In this document: positions 35,946 to 47,561 of the stretch, piece after piece
How positions within the stretch are numbered: the first letter of the stretch is position 1
Layout of the letters: every line of letters starts with the position of its first letter
DNA from: Gadus chalcogrammus
Lineage: Eukaryota > Chordata > Actinopteri > Gadiformes > Gadidae
Length of the DNA: 64,000 nucleotides
Direction: 5' to 3'
Assembly (NCBI RefSeq): GCF_026213295.1
Contig: NC_079414.1
Location: 10,171,075-10,235,074, forward strand
Translations under genes and position numbers: made by a program
Notes under the pieces: generated by a model
Databases searched by the model: none
Told to the model about the DNA's origin: nothing
The model's input: the letters and a program-made list of their open reading frames with translations, nothing else

Positions 35946-38872
35946 TCAGATTAGCTGTGCTATCTTCTCGCTGTTTGCTTCATTCTGAAAATGAATCAGT
36001 CTGATTTCATGAGAACAATAATAGTCCAGTCCCAAGCATGTGTCTCACCTTGTGTTATTGTTTTTCTCTTGGAATATGTATAATTGCGAGGAAAAGGCTT
36101 CCTAAAACCCCATTTGTTGGACATCAAGGACAATCCAATCTCCAGTGAAATGATATTTACTTACCCATTTAGAGCTTTGTATAAGAGTGGTTTGGAGGGG
36201 ACAACAATAAAGGGTGAAATGGCATTAATTGCAGTATCAAAAACCTTATATTTTGGACAGTATGTATTCTAAGACATACAAATAAATTATACAGTCAAAT
36301 ATTGGTACTCACTGGAATGTAAATCCCATATTCAAAGGATATCCTGTTCTATTAAAGAAAAATATTGATTATAATACCCAAACGAGATTGTCATTAGGCC
36401 ATTTTCAGAATTGTTTTACTTAAATTACCGTTGCAGTTGCAGTGGGATTGAGGACAACCTTCAAATATGGCTAAAGTCAAGGGAACACACAATGCATCAC
36501 TGCATTATTTGCTAAAGAACAATATATTGCAAAACAAACATTCTTATTAGGATTTCTGTTTTAAAATGTCAAACAAATAGAGGTTAACTACCTGAGGCCT
36601 TCGTTGGTATGGCATTCCATACGGTCCATACTGTAAATTAGGTATTAGTCAGTTTATAATCCATCAAATAATTGACCAATAATATATAATTTAAAAAAAA
36701 ATCTATACCATGCTCGCAGGTGCAGGGAGCCCATTCTGTTGGAGAAAAGAGTTTAAAATCGAAACTGTTCAGGATAAACACATAATGGCTTCTAGGGTAA
36801 CTAACATATATTGGAAGAAATAAATACCATCTTTGATTCCTTTGGCATGGGTGGTTGTTTTTCATCCTGAAATTAATTAAATAGTTTATGGGCTAATAGC
36901 ACAATTATATATGGGCTGTTATAGGCATTTTATATAAATGCCTTAGTGATCATAAAATCATATTATAAAATGAATGAAATACCTTTGGTAGTAGGTATAT
37001 ATTCTCCCCCTGAAATAACCAATTTCAAGAATGAATATATTGTAAGTCCTTGTTTTACAAACAGTGGTTTATAAACTATTTGTCAAGAAGAAAACATATT
37101 AATGTTTACCTCTTTCAGGTGAAGACCAGTGACATTCTGAAAAGAAAATTCACATAATTTGTGATACATATAGAAATGTTTATATATATATATAGCTTAT
37201 TTGTCATGATGTAAATATATGATTAAAAAGCATAATATTACCTCAAATGAGACATTGTCAGCCTGTAGTATGACCAAATACAAGTAAAAGTTTAAAATTG
37301 TATCGCAAATACAATTGATAAAATACAATTATATTGTCCATCAAAGTACAATGCACCCACCTTGAATATGGGGATGAACTTTTGTTTCTCCTAAAACAAT
37401 GAACATGTTTTTACGTTAAATATTTAGATCTTCAAACACAGCGTTCCGATGGATCAGAAGATCACTGAACAATAACCCACCAGCTGACCCGGCTCCAGGG
37501 GGGTCCCGCCCATTAGAAAGCCCTCCAGCAGGTCCATGTCCGCGGCCCCTGGGCCAGGCACTGGGGCCCTACCAGGCTAGAGAGCAGAATGGACAGACAT
37601 AAACCAATGGGTATTTAACTATATCACATTCTCTGGCTGGTCTCTGGCTGCCGGTGGTCTTAGTGACAGCAGGCCCCAAATCAGCAGACTTTGGTTAGAG
37701 AAGAACAAGCGCATTATTTTTGTTTGTTCCACAATTGCTAACTGCTATGCTAACCCAGGCTATGCTAAACCACAGTACTTACAGTTTGGGTTTGCGAGGT
37801 AGTGGCTAATGTTTCTCCCACCTGAACAAGGGGCTTCCCTTCCGCTCCACTCTGTTTGAAAGAGTAAAAGAATTAAGATGAAACAAAAATCCTCACAATT
37901 GACACTAAGAAGCCATTCAGACTTAATTCACTGAGATATCAGGTAGACACAGCACCTTGTCACCCCTGGAAGTCACTGGAGGAGCCCCAGTCGTCTGAGG
38001 GTCTGACACAGGTGCTCCCACTGTGGTCATCTGGGAACATCCATGCCCTGCTCCGTGAGAAGGTCTGCCTGGATGCCCAGGTGGCAACTTTCCCGGCTGG
38101 GTGAAACACATTTTCATGTGTCAGTTTCAAAACAAAACCATAAGGATAATGCTGGAAAGCAGTGGCTAAGTCTCTGGTGAGAACGCCGCTAGCTGGCGCA
38201 AACCGAGAACGCGGGCGTCGCGCATGACTGTCAGGCGTTCCACGCCCTCTGAAGTGTTGAGGTTCAGACCGTAATGTGTCTAGGGCGATGGCATTTACAG
38301 TCAAAGGTTCCTAGAAACATTGGTGCGTGTCCTTAGCAAAGTTACTGCGAATCCGCAACTAAAAGAGCTACGGCCCTGCGTGTGGACACTCAACTCACAT
38401 TGCAGCGAGGTGCACACAAAGTGTAATATAAAAATGAACGCATTCTATTATCAAAAAAAAGATTGCACTGTTGTTACAAATGTTGCTAATCTGAGAAAGG
38501 ACATATGTGGAAGTTAAAATCATATCCACGGTCAGATTGATTAGGCGTGGCACTTGGTTGAGGGCACATGCCGCCCCAGGCGGCCCCTTAAGCAAACCAC
38601 TGAAGGCCAGAGCTTGGGAGGGGTTGAACTCCATCCTTACCCCCGTGGGTCTGCCTGGGAAGTTGGGTTCCCATCGAGGCCCTCCAGGTCCTCTAGCGAA
38701 CGGTCCACCTCTTCGCCATGGCCGGCTTGGATCAGGCTGGAGACAATGTATTATATTAAACTATGGCCACATTGTTGGCCACGGCCAATGCATGCAGGTA
38801 CATATGCCCTGTTATACTCACACGAGCAGCCACAACGGACAGAAGAACGGCGAAAATACACAGGAATTTCAT
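35946..38872 (-). CDS. Pro/Gln-rich SCPP with many micro-exons (possible scpp9)
   Basis: Exons (minus order): 38822-38872, 38641-38736, 37956-38096, 37783-37851, 37481-37576, 37361-37390, 37242-37262, 37110-37136, 36983-37009, 36828-36866, 36709-36735, 36592-36630, 36429-36458, 36313-36348, 35946-35984; 768 nt, 255 aa. Each length is a multiple of three, so all introns are phase 0. Exon 1 is MKFLCIFAVLLSVVAAR. The next exons are Pro/Gly/Arg-rich (RPWRRGGPFARGPGGPRW) and Pro/Thr-rich. Then come exons of only 7-13 codons (EKQKFIPIFK, YGPYGMPYQRRPQ, EYGIYIP-type) and a stop after NEANSEKIAQLI. It is convergent with odam. In other fish scpp9 neighbours odam, which makes scpp9 the leading candidate, but I cannot confirm it. 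The 36429-36458 exon has a weak acceptor, and an extra exon near 36100 is possible. Confidence 0.72.
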
Positions 38873-39018
38873 AGCTGATCAATAGCCCCTGTGTATAGAA
38901 AAAGGGTTATTTATTTATTAGGGTTTTTATTTTCAAAGATCAACCGTTTGATCTGCTCCAAGAAAAGGCTCTGTTTCTGATTGTTCTCTTCAGCAGATTA
39001 ACATACAAGCTCAATATT

Positions 39019-39122
39019 AGGAGCAGGGTAGTCTATTGGTTAGGTTGTTGGACTCTCAGATTCTAGGTTCGAACTTTAACGTCTGCAGTCTACGTATTGG
39101 CGTCCCTGTGCCAGCTGTCCTA
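39019..39122 (+). mobile_element. tRNA-derived SINE fragment
   Basis: GAGCAGGGTAGTCTATTGG, then GGTTAGGTTGTTGGAC (A-box-like) and GGTTCGAACTT (B-box-like) about 45 nt apart, the arrangement of tRNA-derived SINE heads. The tail is short. Confidence 0.55.
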
Positions 39123-39244
39123 ACCCCACCTGCTCCTAAATTACATCTAACACAATTCTGCAAGACGTTTCGGATAAAAGAGTCTGGTTAATGACAACAT
39201 TTGGAATAGTAGTAGAAGCACAAAAGCACATCTGCAATTCACAC

Positions 39245-39312
39245 CTACCTGCACAACAGCAGTTTCTGAGTGTTGTACTGGTGGTGTGGACACTTATATA
39301 TATATCTATATA
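39245..39312 (-). promoter_or_regulatory. promoter and noncoding exon 1 of the micro-exon SCPP
   Basis: On the minus strand a TATATATAAGTG motif (about 39291-39302) precedes a short exon ending TTGTGCAG|GTAGG near 39249. It would splice to an acceptor CACAG just before the signal-peptide exon. Confidence 0.5.
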
Positions 39313-39419
39313 TCTATATAGCATTGCAACACACACCAATCTCGCCACCCATGTGATTCATCCCTGTTTCAAAGTATTTAGCAACACTGCAGTAAATCAG
39401 ACCCTTCAGTGCTCTTGAG

Positions 39420-40505
39420 AAAACTCCCATTTGACAGTTGTTAGTTCTTAATAGAATATGTTTATGTATCGTAATTGTCATTTTATTCTAAATATCTTGC
39501 ACGCATAAAAGGTTAAATGTAATGTAAGTTGCTATCAAAAAAATGAAAGGGAGAAAAGTGCATATTCTGTCAAGTCATGTTGATGATATGATGGTGTTGA
39601 TCATATCCTGCTAGCCTAATCTGCTTTGTTGTGTCACTTATGAAGTTAAGACGACTTAATGCCCTGTAATCTATTGTCTCGTTGGGTAATGTGTTGGGTA
39701 GGAGATCAGGAAGCCTTATTGTCAGTCGTGGCAATGTTGTTTTTCATAGGCCCATGAAAGCTTAGGTTACACCAAATAAAAAATGGAAACCATTAAAACA
39801 GACATAGTTCTTCCCATGTATCTCATGCATTTTGATAATATTTCTAGCCGTAAATGTGACCTAGGGGTCAAGGACACTTGGGAGTGAGCTAGAGACCTGG
39901 GGTCTCTTTTACATTAAAGAGGGTCTCGAGGAAATAATTTGATAAAGCATCTTCAAAATTCACCATTGAAACACATTGGAAATAAATTGGAAAGAGATAG
40001 GGACTTGGCCATTCGTCCTATCAACCAGGGGCTGGGTTCACTCTGTGGAAATCTAATGTCTGCAAAAAGGGGGCCGGCGTAACCCTAAACCCTAAACTAA
40101 AATCCCTTTTACCACTTGTGCTCAATGACTGGCAACTTTAAAGGTCCCATGACATGCCACCAGGTGTGGTGTGATTAGCCGTGACAAGCCGTTTTGGAAA
40201 TCTGCCCCTTATGACATCACAGGTGGGCGTGTCCACCTAGATGTGTGCTTGATAGATCAGCCTACCAGCCTACCCGGTGGACTGTAGCAAACGTTGCTCA
40301 TCTATTACCATACATTTTAGGTAAAATTACATTTGAACATCTACAAATTAAAAACAGAATATTAATGTAATCTTAAATAACGGTTAATTACATGCCTAAG
40401 GTTACCCATTTAAATTACTGCCAACATTTGTAAAGTAATACAGAACATGTCCTGTAAAATAACTATTTTAACAGTGTATATGCAAACATACGTAGATACA
40501 TACTT
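39420..40505. other. intergenic region
   Basis: No gene recognised. TTTAAAGGTCCCATGACATG near 40137 looks like the end of a fish interspersed element, but no partner end was identified. Confidence 0.4.
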
Positions 40506-41121
40506 AGGCCCCGTCCACACGAAGCCGATTTCATAGCGAAACCGCAAATGTCTTGTACGTTTCGGCCTTCCGTCCACACGAAGCCGGCGAATACGCTGAC
40601 CGAAACCGTAAACTTCTGAAACCACCCTCGGAGGTGGTTTCAAATCTACCCAGTTTCGTTTTGGATTCTCGTGGACGCCTGAAACCGGCTGAAACCGTAA
40701 ACCATGACGTCATCGCCCCACCCCTCGACCCTCTAGCCAATGACTGTTAAGCCCGCGGAGTCTCAGAACTCACAACAACAAAGATGATGGCGGACGACCG
40801 GCTTGTAATCGTTCTGCAGCAGATCATGTCCCTTGTTGCGTTGCTAAGCCATTATTTATTGAGACTGTTGACTGACTGTTTGTTTGTGTTGTTAGTGGTT
40901 CGGGGGGCAGTCTTTATGCGCATGCTCGCCTCTTCTTCTTATTTAATTTTCTTCTGGATTTCTGTAGCAGAAGCAGCGCCCCTTATGGGCCTGGCATGTG
41001 TACTACAGCGTTTCTACAGATTTACCCGGTTTCGCTTTCTGTCTTTACGGAGATACTCCGAAACCGGATAGATCGAAACCGAAACGGTTTCGCCCGTTGC
41101 GGCTTCGTGTGGACGGGGCCT
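40506..41121. mobile_element. non-autonomous DNA transposon with AGGCCCCGTCCACACG termini
   Basis: AGGCCCCGTCCACACGAAGC at 40506 is the reverse complement of the sequence ending at 41121. Subterminal GAAACCG motifs recur in both orientations. A short plus frame (starting MMADDRLVIVLQQI, about 40784-41071) is hydrophobic, has no recognisable transposase motif and probably is not a gene. The element is 616 bp. Family not assigned. Confidence 0.75.
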
Positions 41122-41689
41122 TCGTTGGCCCCACTGGGAATTTAAGACAGAACCAGAACCCTGTGTTGCCATGCACTAGCGGTTGAACAGCACAGAGTTT
41201 CCCTTTAATACAAATTGACCATTTATTGTTTATTTTCACCATCAAATATAATATGACCATTGATAGTGGATTTGATAATGAAGTGAAATAACGTATCGCC
41301 TGACTCATGGACTATGGATTATGGATTATGCTAACATGGGCTGTTAACATACTCTGGGTTTCAAAAAAAAATCGTCCATGCAGTCTCTTTCTGATCAGAC
41401 TCTGATTATCCCGGCTTTAAAAACACGTTGCAACCCCACCCTAGTCTAGCACACCCACGTCCACCCTCCCTGAGAGGAACTGTATGATTTTAAGACATTA
41501 GTAGTAAAACACTTTATTAATTGATTCCTGGATTACAGTAGATTGTATATTGTGTCATCTTGCCTCTATTCAATATTCAAGACATAATTTTGAAATAACC
41601 CTGCATACATTCCAGCATCTTGCACAAGACAACACACCTGTATACCCAACAGAAGAATGCAATGTCACAATAATGATCTGAATTAATTT

Positions 41690-41905
41690 CTCAACATGAC
41701 CGACGTCAGAGTGGCGTTCACTATTTAAGACGGAGACTCCAGTCCAAGCTTCATCAAACTCATCCAGCTGTGGACTCGATCAACTGCTGGGGCAATAATC
41801 AAGTAATATTCTTACTCATTAAGTTTTAAACTTCAATGCTTTTGCTTCCAATCTTGACCGATTGATTAATCTTCTCAGTTTCTTTTTCCCCCTCAAGGTG
41901 AAATC
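41690..41905 (+). promoter_or_regulatory. gene A1 promoter and noncoding exon 1
   Basis: A block shared by all four A genes: GACCGACGTCAGAGTGGCG (CRE-like half), then CTATTTAAGACGGAG, a TATA-like TATTTAA at 41722-41728 (also 45112, 53627 and 61055), then a conserved leader. Conservation across copies supports function. Confidence 0.65.
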
Positions 41906-42545
41906 ATGATGAAGATACTGGTACTGCTTGGATGTCTCCTGAGTCTGGCTCTGGCTCTTCCAGTAAGTTGAAAAATGTTTTCTACTACATAGTATTTTCT
42001 GTCGTTCAGCAGACACTTTTATCCAAAGCCACTTACAGAGAGCAGATACATGTCATCAAAGGGGCTGTTGGGTGAGGGCACATTGCTCCAGAATGTCTTC
42101 GGGTAAGGTTTTGTGCTTTGGGGACCAAACTCAGTACCTTCTGGCTGAAGGGCCAAGATGCTAGCCACTGCTTTGGTGAAATTCTAAAACCAATATTTTC
42201 ACAGGTGGACGAAGTGCATGAGAGAATTGCTCGTTCTTCCTCTGACTCCAATTCCAGAGAGGTGTGTGGCGTCCATCAGATGTGATGCATCAGTCACAGA
42301 CACATACGCTGCATACACACTGCACAAATCTAACTCAAACTCAATGAGGTTCCATCTTTGTTGAGATTAAAGATCTTTTGTCTCTCTAGATGGGGCGGTA
42401 TCCGTCATACTACCCATCGTATCCCCGGTTCCCCCCACCACCACCACCACCACAGAACCAGGCCAACCTATGGGCTTTGTTCCTGCAATTCCTGCTGGCT
42501 AACTCCCCCCCGACCCCGGCTCCACCTACGGCCCAAAACCCCTAA
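41906..42545 (+). CDS. array SCPP type A, copy 1
   Basis: Exons 41906-41962, 42205-42261, 42390-42545; 270 nt, 89 aa, phase-0 introns. Exon 1 encodes the signal peptide MMKILVLLGCLLSLALALP. Exon 2 encodes VDEVHERIARSSSDSNSRE, with RIAR (RxxR) before a Ser/Asp run and a terminal S-R-E, the SxE site expected in this exon of SCPPs. Exon 3 encodes MGRYPSYYPSYPRFPPPPPP, then LFLQFLLANS and a short Pro/Thr/Ala tail ending QNP. AATAAA at 42578-42583. Intron 1 carries a fish SINE/LINE-type fragment (TTTATCCAAAGCCACTTACA). Likely a secreted matrix phosphoprotein; no SCPP name can be assigned. Confidence 0.82.
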
Positions 42546-43139
42546 AATCAGTTTGTTATCCTCTGTATGACTTCTATAATAAATCATGCATGAAAATAAG
42601 AAATGTGTCGGTGGTATTTGGTCGTATGCTCCTGCCCTTCCTCCTGCTGGTTACCTTGCCCAGCGCTGCACCAGCGACCGCAGCCACTACCGCTGAGACC
42701 TACTGCTGAAGTTGCCATATTTGGTACTTTGATTTGCACCAATAATTCTTAATACTTACAAAGTGTTTGTTCATCTAAGGAGCATGGCTAATAAATCTTT
42801 TGACAAAAATAAGAAATCCTTTTTTAAAATCACCAATTAATCAGAATTTCTTTCACAATGCGTTTGTCATCGAAACGTACAAGATAAACGATGAATACTG
42901 ACTATATAGTAGGACTTTAATAAAAACAAGCAACACCCCTGGTACATTCTACCACCGTAAAGCCTTAAAGGATGAATCATGTCCCATTTCAACAGCAGTC
43001 CAGTGTGACCAGAAGACCAGTGGTTAAGTCCTTGGCTCTCTATGACTGAGGCTGACAGGCTTCCTTCTATGGGCGGGGGGGATTATCAAGGGACTCTATT
43101 TCCTCACATTTCACCCCTTCAGGACACCTATGAAATAAC

Positions 43140-43289
43140 AGCTTCTGCAGCTGATTGGATGAGCGGAGACAGAGAATGTATTTAAATAGAGCCCTGTCTA
43201 TCTAGGTCTACTACATCCCCACTGGGTCTCCTTAAACTGCTGGAGACGCAGCGTCACTTCTCCACAAACAAAATTCTCACTGACTTGAG
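43140..43289 (+). promoter_or_regulatory. gene B1 promoter and noncoding exon 1
   Basis: GCAGCTGATTGGATGAGCGG (CCAAT box inverted), then TATTTAAATA at 43179-43188, a leader and the donor ACTTGAG|GTGAGG at 43289. Nearly identical in B3; in B2 the TATTTAAATA is destroyed. Confidence 0.7.
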
Positions 43290-43396
43290 GTGAGGTTCTC
43301 ACTGTCTTCAGTCACTTAGCTTTGAAAGATGTGTTCCTGTTGACTTTTTTGTCTTTATTTGCATATTTTCTGTTCCAGTCGTTGCGTTATTCCGTC

Positions 43397-44088
43397 ATGA
43401 AAAGGGTGATCTTGGTCTTGTGCATCATTGCACTATCTTCCTGTTTTCCAGTGAGTTTGAATTAATACATTGATATGTGATTGTTTAAAACAAATAGGAT
43501 GTTTCAGCGGATTTCAAACATCATGTTGTAAAAGTGCCACACTATGCCATGGTTGTACTGTCCATTAAGATGGCTCAGCCTCAACACTGTTGTTAAGATG
43601 AAGAACAAGATGAACTTCATTAATCCCAGATGGGACGTTAGGGACGATGTTGACATGAACATGTTTGTTTCTTCAGCTCTCTGATGAGCGGAACAGACGA
43701 GTCAAGCGCTCAGACGAGAGCGACGAGGTGAGAACGTAGATGTCATGTTTTTTTTTCACGTTAATTTTTGCATAAAATATCGTCATCCTTATCCTTATCT
43801 TCTTCCTCTTCTTCTTCCTCTTGTTTGCAGTCGAGCCAAGGCTACAGAGGGGGCTACAGAGGGGGATACAGAGGGGGCTACAGGGGACCGTACATGCAGC
43901 AGCCTCGGTTCCAGCAGCCCGTCTTCCCCCCTTTCCCCCCTTTCCCTCCCTTCCAAGGCTTCCCCATGGCGTTTCCTCCCCCTCCTGCCTTGCCCTTCCA
44001 GCCCCCCGGGCTCCTCCCTGGCGCTGGGGTCCCCCCTGGTGCTGGGGTCCCCCCTGGCCTCGGGGTCCCCATCCCCTTCGGAAAATAA
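43397..44088 (+). CDS. array SCPP type B, copy 1 (intact)
   Basis: Exons 43397-43450, 43677-43727, 43831-44088; 363 nt, 120 aa, phase 0. Signal peptide MKRVILVLCIIALSSCFP. Exon 2 encodes LSDERNRRVKRSDESDE: RVKR is a furin-type site, and two overlapping S-D-E triplets are SxE phosphorylation sites. Exon 3 starts SSQG, has YRGG three times then [13 protein letters not shown], then Pro/Phe-rich [12 protein letters not shown], a Pro/Leu/Gly region and a PIPFGK end. Cleavage would release a mature chain with an acidic head, a basic-aromatic repeat and a Pro-rich tail. This is the only B copy with promoter, splice sites and frame all intact. Not recognised by name. Confidence 0.82.
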
Positions 44089-44159
44089 GATCAGCCAACT
44101 GTCCATCGGCCGACGTCATCGTGACTTATTAATCAACTGTAAAACTAATTGTTAAAAAT

Positions 44160-45090
44160 AAAACCGAATAGTAATTGTGAAATCAAATGCAATAAATGAG
44201 AAGAAAGAAAAGTTGTTCGATTTGTTCCTTCAATGCAAATATATTTTTTCAGATAATAAGTGTGTGTGAAGAATTAAGTGTACAAAAAAATATGTGTAAG
44301 AGGCAAAGTGCAAAACCTTGTTAGAACTCTTCTATTATAGTGACAATGTCTTACGAAATGCGGGTCTAAAACACATATAAATGCAGGTCTAAAACACATA
44401 AAAACTTGTCTCTTATTGACTTGTGTCTGGGAGTTGGATGCATGTCATAGTTCTGTTACCAAACCCAGACTGTATTTGAACACCGACACCTCACCGGAAG
44501 GCTTTGGAAATTAATTATATTTTATGATTCTGTTTGCTTGCTCACCACACTTACATTCTTATCATGGTTGGCCCCAGTGGGAATTGAACCCAGAACCCTG
44601 GCAGTGTTTAGGTCATGCTTTATCGATCGATTGATCAGCAAAGAGTTCCACTTTAATACAAGTTGACCATTTATTGTTTATTTTTACTATCGACTATAAT
44701 ATGACCATTGATAGTCTCATGGACTCATGGCTGTTAACATAATCTGGGTTTAAAAACATATCTGTCTATGCCGTCTGTTTCTGATCAGACTCCTATTATC
44801 CCGGCTTTAAAAACAGGTTGCAACCCCACCCTTGTCTGGCACACCCACGTCCACCCTCCCTGGGAGGAACTGTACGAAGTGAAGACTTTAGCAGTGAAAC
44901 CCTTGATTCATTTATTCCTGGATTACAGTAGATTGTATATTGTGTCATATTGCGTCTATTTAATATTCAAGACATCATTTGGAAATAACCCTGCATACAT
45001 CCCAGCATATTGCCCAATACAACACACCTGTATACCCAACAGAAGGATGCAATGTCACAATATTGATCTGAATTAATTTCTCAACACGAA
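44160..45090. other. spacer between B1 and A2
   Basis: No exon. The block is shared with the spacers at 52700-53610 and about 59990-61040. It holds a tRNA-like GTTCAATTCCCACTGGGG B-box on the minus strand (about 44572-44590), which suggests an old SINE carried along in each duplication. Confidence 0.6.
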
Positions 45091-45310
45091 CAACGTCAGA
45101 GTGGCGTTCACTATTTAAGAAAGAGACTCCAGTCCAAGCTTTATCAAACTCATCCAGCTGTGGACTCGATCAACTGCTGGAACAATACACAACTGAACAG
45201 TAATCAAGTAATATTCTTAATCATACACTTTTAAAATGCTATGCTTTTGCCTCTAATCTTGACCAATTTGTTAATCTTCTCAGTTTCCTTTTCCCTCTCA
45301 AGGTGAAATC

Positions 45311-46240
45311 ATGATGAAGATACTGGTACTGCTTGGATGTCTCCTGAGTCTGGCTCTGGCTCTTCCAGTAAGTGGAAACACATTTTCTACCACATAGTAC
45401 TGCTAGTATTTACAGCAGTCGTTCAGCAGACACTTTTAATCAAAGCCACTTAAGGCCCTGACACAACAACCAGTTTATCGATCGTCACACAGTTTGGCGA
45501 GCTCGGTGACCTGAGTCTGTTTGGTGTGTGCTCTTCGATCAGCCGTCATCAAGTCCGTCTGTGATCTTTTCAAATCGTCGGTGTTCTTTTCCGCCGATAG
45601 CACATGTTGAATTGGCCATGACCAAATCGGTCCGGCTGCCTTTTCTGCCGACGATCGGCAGTCGGAATGGTGTGTAACTGCCTTTACACAGAGCAGATAC
45701 ATGTCATCAAAGGGGCTGTTGGGTTGAGGGTACCTCGCTCTAGAATGTCTTCGGGTAAGGTTATGTGCATTGTGGACCAAACTCAGTACCTTCTGGCTGA
45801 AGGGCCAAGATGCTAGCCACTGTTTTGGTGAAATTCTAAAACCAATATTTTCACAGGTGGACGAAGTGCATGAGAGAATTGCTCGTTCTTCCTCTGACTC
45901 CAATTCCAGAGAGGTGTGTGGCGTCCATCAGATGTGATGCATCAGTCAGACACATACGCTGCATACACACTGCACAAATCAAACTCAAACTCAATGAGGT
46001 TCCATCTTTGTTGAGATTAAAGATCTTTTGTCTCTCTAGATGGGGCGGTATCCGTCATACTACCCATCGTATCCCAGGTTCCCCCCACCACCACCACCAC
46101 CACCACAGAACCAGCCCAACCTATTGGACTTGTTCCTGCAATTCTTGCTGGCTAACTCCCCCCCAGCCCCGGCTCCAGCCCCGGCTCCAGCCCCCACCCC
46201 GGCTCCAGCCCCAGCCCCAGCTCCGACCCCAAGCCTCTAA
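45311..46240 (+). CDS. array SCPP type A, copy 2
   Basis: Exons 45311-45367, 45857-45913, 46040-46240; 315 nt, 104 aa. Signal peptide and SxE exon are identical to copy 1 at the protein level. The third exon has one more Pro, reads LLDLFLQFLLANS, and ends in an expanded Pro-Ala run (PAPAPAPTPAPAPAP-type) finishing TPSL. TATA-like box at 45112. Intron 1 contains about 200 extra bases relative to copy 1 (around 45455-45680). No defect is visible; it appears functional. Confidence 0.82.
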
Positions 46241-46989
46241 AATCAGTTTGTTATCCTCTGTATGACTTCTATAATAAATCATGCATGAAAATAAGAAATG
46301 TGTCGGTGGCATTTGGTCGTATGCTCCTGCCCTTCCTCCTGCTGGCTACCTTGCCCAGCGCTGCACCAGCGACCACAGCCACTACCGCTGAGACCACCAA
46401 TGAACCTGAATAAGCTGCAGGGAAATGATGCAGCTTGTAATGAAAGCTCTCTCTGTTAGGGGCAATGTCTCTGTGCACTGACAACTACATTCTCAACTAG
46501 GAAATGCCTTTCCTGCAGAAAATGCGGTGAGTGCTGAAGTTGCCATAATTGGTATTTTGATTTACACCTTAATACTCACAAAGGGTTTGGTCATCTAAGG
46601 AGCATGGCTAATAAATCTTTTGACAAAAATAAGAAATGTAATTTTGATTTCCTTCTTTAAAATCAACAATAAATCAAAAAGAATTTCACAATGCTTTCGT
46701 CATCGAAACGTACAATATAAACGATGAATACTGACCGTATAGTAGGACTTTAATAAAAACAAGGAACACCCCTGGTAAATCCTAGCACCGTAAAGCCTTA
46801 AAACATGAATCATGTCCCGTTTCAACAGCAGTCCAGTTTACCAGAAGACCAGTGGTTAATTCCTTGGCTCTCTATGACAGAGGCTGACAGACTTCCTTCT
46901 ATGGGCGGGGGGGATTGTCCAGGGACGCTCTCTGTTTCCTCACATTTCACCCCATCAGGACCCCTATGAAACAACAGGCTTCTGCAGCT

Positions 46990-47124
46990 GATTGGATGAG
47001 CGGAGACAGAGAGTGAGGTTGAATAGAGCCCTATGCATCTAGGTCTACTACATCCAGCTAGGTCTCCTTACACTGCTGGAGATACAGCTTCACTGCTCCA
47101 CCAACGCGTTCTCACTGACTTGAG
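46990..47124 (+). promoter_or_regulatory. gene B2 promoter (TATA-like box degraded) and noncoding exon 1
   Basis: Aligned with B1 and B3, the inverted CCAAT (ATTGG) is kept, but GAATGTATTTAAATAGAGCC has become GAGTGAGGTTGAATAGAGCC (about 47011-47030), which removes the TATA-like core. The exon 1 donor ACTTGAG|GTGAGG at 47124 is intact, with an LTR element starting 13 bp later. Confidence 0.7.
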
Positions 47125-47137
47125 GTGAGGTTCTCAC

Positions 47138-47285
47138 TGTAAGATACTCTAGTCAACAGATACGCTTTAGTCTTCGAGTTGACGGTAGGTTTTATTAAAC
47201 TGCGCATGCGTACCAACGGCACTACGGGTACCCAGGCGGGCAGAACAGACCGTAGTCATGGGAGTAAATCAAACAATACATTACA
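47138..47285 (-). repeat. 3' LTR (element orientation)
   Basis: 148 bp, nearly identical to 51667-51815. On the minus strand AATAAA lies within it and could serve as poly(A) signal. Confidence 0.92.
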
Positions 47286-47561
47286 TTTCCCTTCTTATCA
47301 AAGAAAAGGCATACAGTCTAGGAACAACTCAGAAACTTGTTAGCAGCTTAAATGTCCTGACTTCATGTCAAATTAACCTTGACACCCATTTGACTTAAGT
47401 AAACAAAGTAACAAACACTTCAACTTTAACTGATCACACTAACTTGGAAGTTAATACTTTAAACTTTTGATCAGGCTAACTGGGAAGGAGAGGTTACCAG
47501 CACTTCACTTCCATAGGTGTCTTTACCACACCTTGTCCCTAACTAACTTCATGCACACAAC

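Noticed and set aside
36085..36110. Extra exon of the micro-exon SCPP (minus, after TTTTAG near 36104)
   Set aside because: The possible exon is 53 nt, not a multiple of three, unlike all its neighbours. Left out pending cDNA.
40079..40100. Telomere-like CCCTAA repeats
   Set aside because: Only two imperfect units; chance.
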